A DNA stretch of 64,000 nucleotides from Paracyclopina nana. Lineage: Eukaryota; Arthropoda; Copepoda; Cyclopoida; Cyclopettidae. Each line of letters starts with the position of its first letter. The stretch's first letter is position 1. Positions 59,159 through 64,000 of the stretch are shown piece after piece. The notes under the pieces were generated by a model. The model was not told where the DNA came from and ran no database searches. It worked only from the letters and a program-made list of their open reading frames with translations. The stretch is from the NCBI GenBank assembly GCA_019096065.1, contig JAGUCH010000007.1:4796501-4860500 (forward strand), written 5' to 3'. The position numbers and the translations under genes were made by a program.

Positions 59159-60731
59159 CCTCAAAATCATATTGGAAATGTGGCCTTAGACAAGGTATCG
59201 GGATGCCTAATAGGGAACGCTGCATGCCTACCTTTTTATTAGAGGATATGCCAAAGAGTTGCCTCCGCGCGTTGAAATCACCGGCTTCTATAATGAGCGG
59301 GCGCTGAAAATTCACCCTCTAACGCACTTGTACGCAGCACTGTGTGCGATTTTCAACTGAAGAAAATGTGAGTGAAGCGAGTGAGATCTCTCTCTCTTTT
59401 CTGGCTTTAAGGTACGCGCTCGCTTCACTCAATAGCATGCAGTTAGCTCAGCTTCAGCACCAGGATAGTTTTCTATCCGATTTTCTTTTCTTGGCCGAAT
59501 CGTCGCCGTCGACGGTTGCTGCTTGCAAATTGGCGCATTTTACGTTTTCACACACACGCCACGACGGTGAAGGATCGATTTTATTGCTCGCTCTTTCTCG
59601 TTGGATATTACGCAAAAATGCTGCAGTATAACTGAGACGCACGCATGATCACTCTAATTTATGGAAATCGCACACACAACCAAGTAGCATTATCTAGGAT
59701 AAAAATGAAAGTCAATCTGGCTGATTAATCATGTCGAGTTTCCCCGGAATTATGCCATTAGCATTTTTTGTATAAGTAGTGAGATGATTACGATGTAATA
59801 CTTTAATTGCAAAAAGGCAATTAAATTGCTTTGAGAGCAACAAAGAAGAGCGGAACATAACAATGGATCTTGATGTGAAGTATTTTTGACGTGGCGAGAG
59901 GCTCATTAAAATGCAGGGGACAATCTCTGCGGCGACGAGTGTGCAAAATGCATATCAAGTCCAAGAATTTCGAAAGAGCAGCTTTTTCTTAATGCTAAAA
60001 CGGGTTTTCGTTCCAATTAGGCTTCGAGTTTTCAAATCAGGAATTCCACTTTCAAGATAATAATGTTTGCGTCCCTTTTCTGGCAGCCGACAATTCAATG
60101 GGATACCGCAAAGCTTTGGGTCACCTAAAATCACTCATTTGTACAAGTGCCCACCAAACATTGCTCATTCAGAGCTTACAAGCATAATTCGAATTTTGGC
60201 TAAGCAGAAATTTTCAGCTCGGCTTGCAAAGCTTAATTAGATTTGTGTTCTTCCATTTTAAAATCCTCTCCCAGCTCTTAAGCACTTTAGGTCCTCAGCT
60301 CGATATACATTGTTTTCTCGTAAGTTTCAAGCCAACCAGTAAGCTTTTATTAGCTTTGTATTATTGAAAAGGACTTCAGAGAGAGCGCTTTTAACAAGCC
60401 ACTTCAAATTTATATGTAGATATCAGAATAGTTCATATTCTGGATAAGCAGCCATTAAAAATGAAATTTCCGTTTTCATAAAAGTTGCCAAGAACCATCT
60501 GAAGCTATTTTCATCATTGCCTCGTTACATTTTCAGACACTCCGCTTTCAAAGCTTATAGATTAAATACATTATTATGTCGGCATATCTTCAATTAATAG
60601 CGTTACGCAGACCGCGTCAATTTGTTCAATAGATTCATTAGGTTGGTTTTATGAAAGATTGAAGACAATCTTAAAAATATGGAAGAGGGTCTAATTTATC
60701 ATTATCAACAAAAGCATAGCATTAACGATTG
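59159..60731. other. long non-coding stretch
   Basis: About 1.6 kb with no supported gene. It has CT- and CA-rich words near 59380-59560 but no clear repeat or RNA. Confidence 0.4.
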
Positions 60732-61517
60732 GTACATACTAAAACCACTCACAAACGCAACGCAACGCACACTACTAAATACCGCACACTAATAGTTACT
60801 GCACACTGGCTGGAGGATAACACAAATTATTTTTAGTGTCAAGAAACACCAGTAACGTTTCAACTACTTAGCATAGCTATTTTAAAAGCAACATGCTACA
60901 TTCATGCGTGATTCCTGATAGCTCAATGGAAGAATGATTACTCCGTAATCTGATTTAATTGTCAATTTAGAGTGTGTTTGCATACTTAACACCACACACT
61001 ATTTTGAATCAATAATTAATGATAGAAAAGTAAATGCATATATGCAACAGAGGAAGCAGATAAGATGAATGGCTTTTTCGACGCAAAAATCATAAGCTTG
61101 ACTTAGATAAGCAACAGCCTCTGGTGAATCAGGCTACTTTTTGCTCAGAGCGCAACATGGCATTGGAAAGCTTATGAAAGGGCCTAAAGCTTTTTAAAGC
61201 TACAATTTGTGTTCATAAATTGATCACAAGTTTAAAGGGTACTTCAATTAATGTCGTAAATAATATGCAAGACTAAGCAACAGGAATTTCGATCTTAAAA
61301 CACAGGCTAAGAAATGAAACTAAACACTTCGACCTTAGAACATGGCCTTTCAATCTTGGCACCAGAATTTGTAAATCTTAGCACTCCCCCGATCTCTGGC
61401 ACCCAAAAGAATTTGTAGTTGCCAGTTTAATTTCCTCAAATGTATTTGAATTGTTTTGCTGCGTGCGGTATTTAGAAGTATGTGTTGCGTTGCGTTTGTG
61501 AGCGGTATTTCGTATAT
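60732..61517. mobile_element. probable non-autonomous element with about 58-bp inverted repeats
   Basis: The left arm (60732-60790) contains CTCACAAACGCAACGCAAC and then CTAAATACCGCAC. The right arm (61460-61517) contains the reverse complement with few differences: GTGCGGTATTTAG, then GTTGCGTTGCGTTTGTGAG. The interior (about 670 bp) is AT-rich and non-coding. The target-site duplication is not clear. The superfamily is not assigned. Confidence 0.7.
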
Positions 61518-62640
61518 ACGCTTACGTAACATCCTTTATACTAATTGAACCGTTGATGTCTTTATAGGAAATCATCTTGAAAGCTATTAAGCAAATACAA
61601 CCGAAGTTGATTGAAAAACCTACATAACAAGCCCGAAAATAAGTTCTGCTAGTCTAGAAAGCTAAGAACCAACCCATAGGCTAGCTACTATATAAACTTA
61701 GAGAGTGGCCAACGCCAAAATCAAGCATTGAGGTATCAGCTGTCAATTTCAATAGTGGTTCCTTTTGAATGCGATTAAAGAAATCTGAAGCAATTGCGTA
61801 CCTTGATTTAGAGTCTAAAATGATTTTTTTCAAAGGAAAAACCTGAATTCTAAGCTAAAGAATATAGCATTTAATTTTTCAGAAACAAAAGTATTAATTT
61901 GAAGAATTATTCAAACGATTAAAATTGTGTTTTGGTTTTTCCTGCTCCCCATGCCGCTTCCCAGGTTTTGTAGACAGAAAATATATCTTTCCGACTTGCT
62001 TAAAAGGTTACGTGAGAGGAACCAGCGCAAACTTACGGATTTCGTTGTCCGCTCTCTAAGTTTATTTAGTAGCTACCATAGGCAGAAAAAAAGAACTCGA
62101 AATCTTCACAACTTTTCCGTGTTAGCCAGTAATGATATGGATATGTAAAATAACGAAAAGCTAGGGAATATAATTGATAATTGAACAGATGAAACAATGA
62201 AAATTCGTTTGTTCATTAAAATTGCTTGCTAGTTGCTTAGCAGCAGTAAAAAAATCATTTAAATTATTGTTTTATTATTCAGTAGGAAATTATGGAAAAT
62301 CAGATAGATCTGTGCGTCCTCGCAAAAAAGCTTTAGAATGTGGCATTTATTCATTTTAAAAAGTTAAGAAATTGAAAAAAAAAAAGGTGAGATGATCTCG
62401 CGGCTGGAGTTCAACCTCGCGAGCGGGTAAAACAAGTACCGTTGATATTGTACAAAAACTCTCCGTTTCCTAATCCCCATTAGAGGATAACGAAGTGTTA
62501 CTTTTAAGACATTTATCTTTTGTTTTTTGCGGCTTAGCAATTTTTGTTTTTTATGTCTCTCTTAGCTCCTCAGTCTAGTTAGAGTCGTTCAAGCTTCCTG
62601 GCGCATCATAATTGCGCATTTACATCCATCATATCGAGTA
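61518..62640. other. spacer upstream of the second seven-helix gene
   Basis: About 1.1 kb of AT-rich DNA. No gene, tRNA or repeat is supported. Confidence 0.4.
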
Positions 62641-62649
62641 ATATAAAGA
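62641..62649 (+). promoter_or_regulatory. TATA box of the second seven-helix gene
   Basis: ATATAAAGAG lies about 80 bp before the first in-frame ATG at 62727. Confidence 0.5.
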
Positions 62650-62726
62650 GAAGGTAAACCAAGCATCATGCACTGTTTTTGTGAGAGTAAATCAGTCTCA
62701 TTGAAGAAGACAACAACAGCATTAGC

Positions 62727-63572
62727 ATGATCATCACAATGGAGATGAGAAGTGTGTTAAATACGGTTTTCTCCGTGATTCTGCTTCTGTCCATGGTGAT
62801 CACGTTGCTCCTTTTCGCCATCATCTGGAGGTACTTGGGGAAAAAGGCCTTGGGCATGCAAACCCCACTGGACACCTTGATCAAAGATCTGCTCATCATC
62901 TCCTATTTGGCCTCAATCTTTGCCTCCTTGAACAGCCTGAAATGGGGACTTCCTGCAGCTTATCCCAAGCTTGGTGTCATACAACTCCGATGCCAGCTCT
63001 TCACTGGATTGGCACTGTACCTGCAAATCCTGGCCACCGTTTTTGTGAGGTACTTGATGGTTTTCCACCACAAATTGACCCAAGCCATCAATGACAGCAC
63101 AATCATAGCTTCTTCGAGGATTGCTATCATTGCCATCACCACAACTGCGACACTTTATGAGCACTTGAACTTTGATGCGACCGAAGGACCGGATTATGCT
63201 TACCTCACTGGAATCCCCAATCCGAACATGCAACCAAGGATTAACCCCTCCATCAAGCTACTGATTGTCTCCAGCATCCTTTGCTCCCTTGCCATGCAGG
63301 TCAGAGTTGAATTGCTGAAGCAAGAGGATCAGCTCAACGTTGACAAGACCAGCATGAGAATTACCTTCCGTCTCATGGTGACTTTTTTCCTGCTCCTTAA
63401 CATAATTCTGCTGGCATGGCTGGATTGAGCCACTGATGACACAGAAGGAATACCCAAATTGGTCTTTCAAACCCTCATGAATGTGATTTTGTACAACTTC
63501 CTGCCAGCAGGGATGATCTTGAAGAATGAGAACCTCACTAAATTTGCCAAAAAGAATGTAATGATTGTTTAG
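62727..63572 (+). CDS. seven-helix receptor-like protein, copy 2, with an in-frame TGA after helix 6
   Basis: Intronless. The first 233 codons give six hydrophobic helices: FSVILLLSMVITLLLFAIIW, LIISYLASIFASL, TGLALYLQILATVFVRYLMVF, AIIAITTTATLYE, LLIVSSILCSLAMQV and RLMVTFFLLLNIILLAWLD. A TGA follows at 63426-63428. The same frame then runs 47 more codons with a seventh helix (VFQTLMNVILYNFLPAGMIL) and ends at TAG 63570-63572, followed by AATAAA at 63579. There are no frameshifts. It shares the layout, G-x-Q-T-x-x-D motif and helix-3 Arg of the copy inside MRPL3. It may be a receptor-like protein of a lineage-specific family. Either it is a young pseudogene or the TGA is read through. An ATG at 62739 is an alternative start. 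Confidence 0.6.
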
Positions 63573-63578
63573 TCTAGA

Positions 63579-63584
63579 AATAAA
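63579..63584 (+). terminator. poly(A) signal beyond the distal stop of the seven-helix gene
   Basis: AATAAA starts 6 nt after the TAG at 63570-63572, supporting that codon as the ancestral gene end. Confidence 0.55.
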
Positions 63585-63589
63585 ATACT

Positions 63590-64000
63590 CAAATAAGGGT
63601 TATTAACTATGACCCACTTTTGTGTTGAATTGCTAAGGGTCAAGGAAAAAGTGCCAAAAATGAGTACACTTGCAAATAAGGGAGAATCACCAACCTATGC
63701 AAATATGCTACTGTTTCAAAAGCTGGATTGAACTTGACTCAAGGACATAGTAAATATATGGTACAATTTGCCTTATAAAATGGCTTTAGTAGCAAAGTGG
63801 CTTCAAGATATTTTCTTTAAAGCTAGTATCAAATTAAAGGCACTAGCATCAAATTAGGCAAATCCCTTAGAAGACTCTTCACCTTTTAAGGTTGCATCAC
63901 AATGCCAAATACTGTCTGAAATATTTCGCTACTATATTTGAATATTCCCGCTCTTTATATTTTCCCTCCCTCTCGTTAAACTCGTCAGCTTCAGCTGAAT
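63590..64000. other. right edge of the window
   Basis: AT-rich DNA with no supported feature up to the end of the window. Confidence 0.4.

Noticed and set aside
59344-59631. 95-codon plus-strand frame
   Set aside because: Lies in CT- and CA-rich sequence with no supporting signals; considered accidental.
62390-62460. Possible tRNA (GAGTTCAACCTC resembling a B box)
   Set aside because: No matching A box at the right distance and no cloverleaf could be drawn.

Overview
This window is nuclear DNA of an animal, most likely an arthropod. Genes are split by GT-AG introns, mostly 45-110 bp. The conserved genes are metazoan, and the beta-N-acetylhexosaminidase has the chitinolytic form typical of arthropods. 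TATA boxes and AATAAA signals can be read directly. A small, compact crustacean-like genome would fit, but the species cannot be named from sequence alone.

Layout. 0-5 kb: the edge of an unknown gene (-), a secreted EF-hand-like protein (+), translation factor EIF3I (-) and a secreted peptide precursor (+). 5-8.4 kb: a C2-HKD phospholipase D of the plant alpha type (-). 9-14.5 kb: condensin subunit NCAPD2 (-). 15-18 kb: a hAT-type MITE with an exact 8-bp target duplication, a MYND zinc-finger gene and an intronless DNA polymerase beta. 18-24.4 kb: an OSGIN-type flavoprotein (-) and a membrane-anchored hexosaminidase (-). 25-26.2 kb: a decayed copy of pyruvate dehydrogenase phosphatase. 26.3-31.7 kb: mitochondrial ribosomal protein MRPL3 (-), whose 4.1-kb last intron holds a MITE, a broken seven-helix receptor-like gene and a fold-back minisatellite element. 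32-37.7 kb: GTF3C1 (+). 38.8-51 kb: RUVBL2 (+), a CocE/S15 hydrolase (-), a Pro/Thr/Asn-repeat secreted protein (+), the BRCT protein MCPH1 (-), TFIIH subunit GTF2H1 (+) and a leucine-rich-repeat protein (-). 51-57 kb: a second secreted peptide precursor and a large secreted Pro/Gln-rich protein (both -). 57-64 kb: mostly non-coding, with a probable inverted-repeat element and a second seven-helix gene.

The housekeeping genes cover translation (EIF3I, MRPL3), pol II and III transcription (GTF2H1, GTF3C1), chromatin and chromosome structure (RUVBL2, NCAPD2, MCPH1) and base-excision repair (POLB). They sit in tight head-to-head and tail-to-tail pairs with 23-480 bp between coding parts. I see no operon logic linking them.

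The main observations are: (1) a plant-type PLD in an animal genome; (2) two related intronless seven-helix genes, each interrupted by one in-frame TGA at a different site; (3) a set of nested perfect hairpins at 53.37-53.53 kb; (4) an abrupt change in frame quality. Coding regions from 2 to 38 kb read cleanly, whereas nearly every long coding gene from 39.8 to 56.1 kb carries single-base losses in homopolymers, which looks like assembly error rather than biology.
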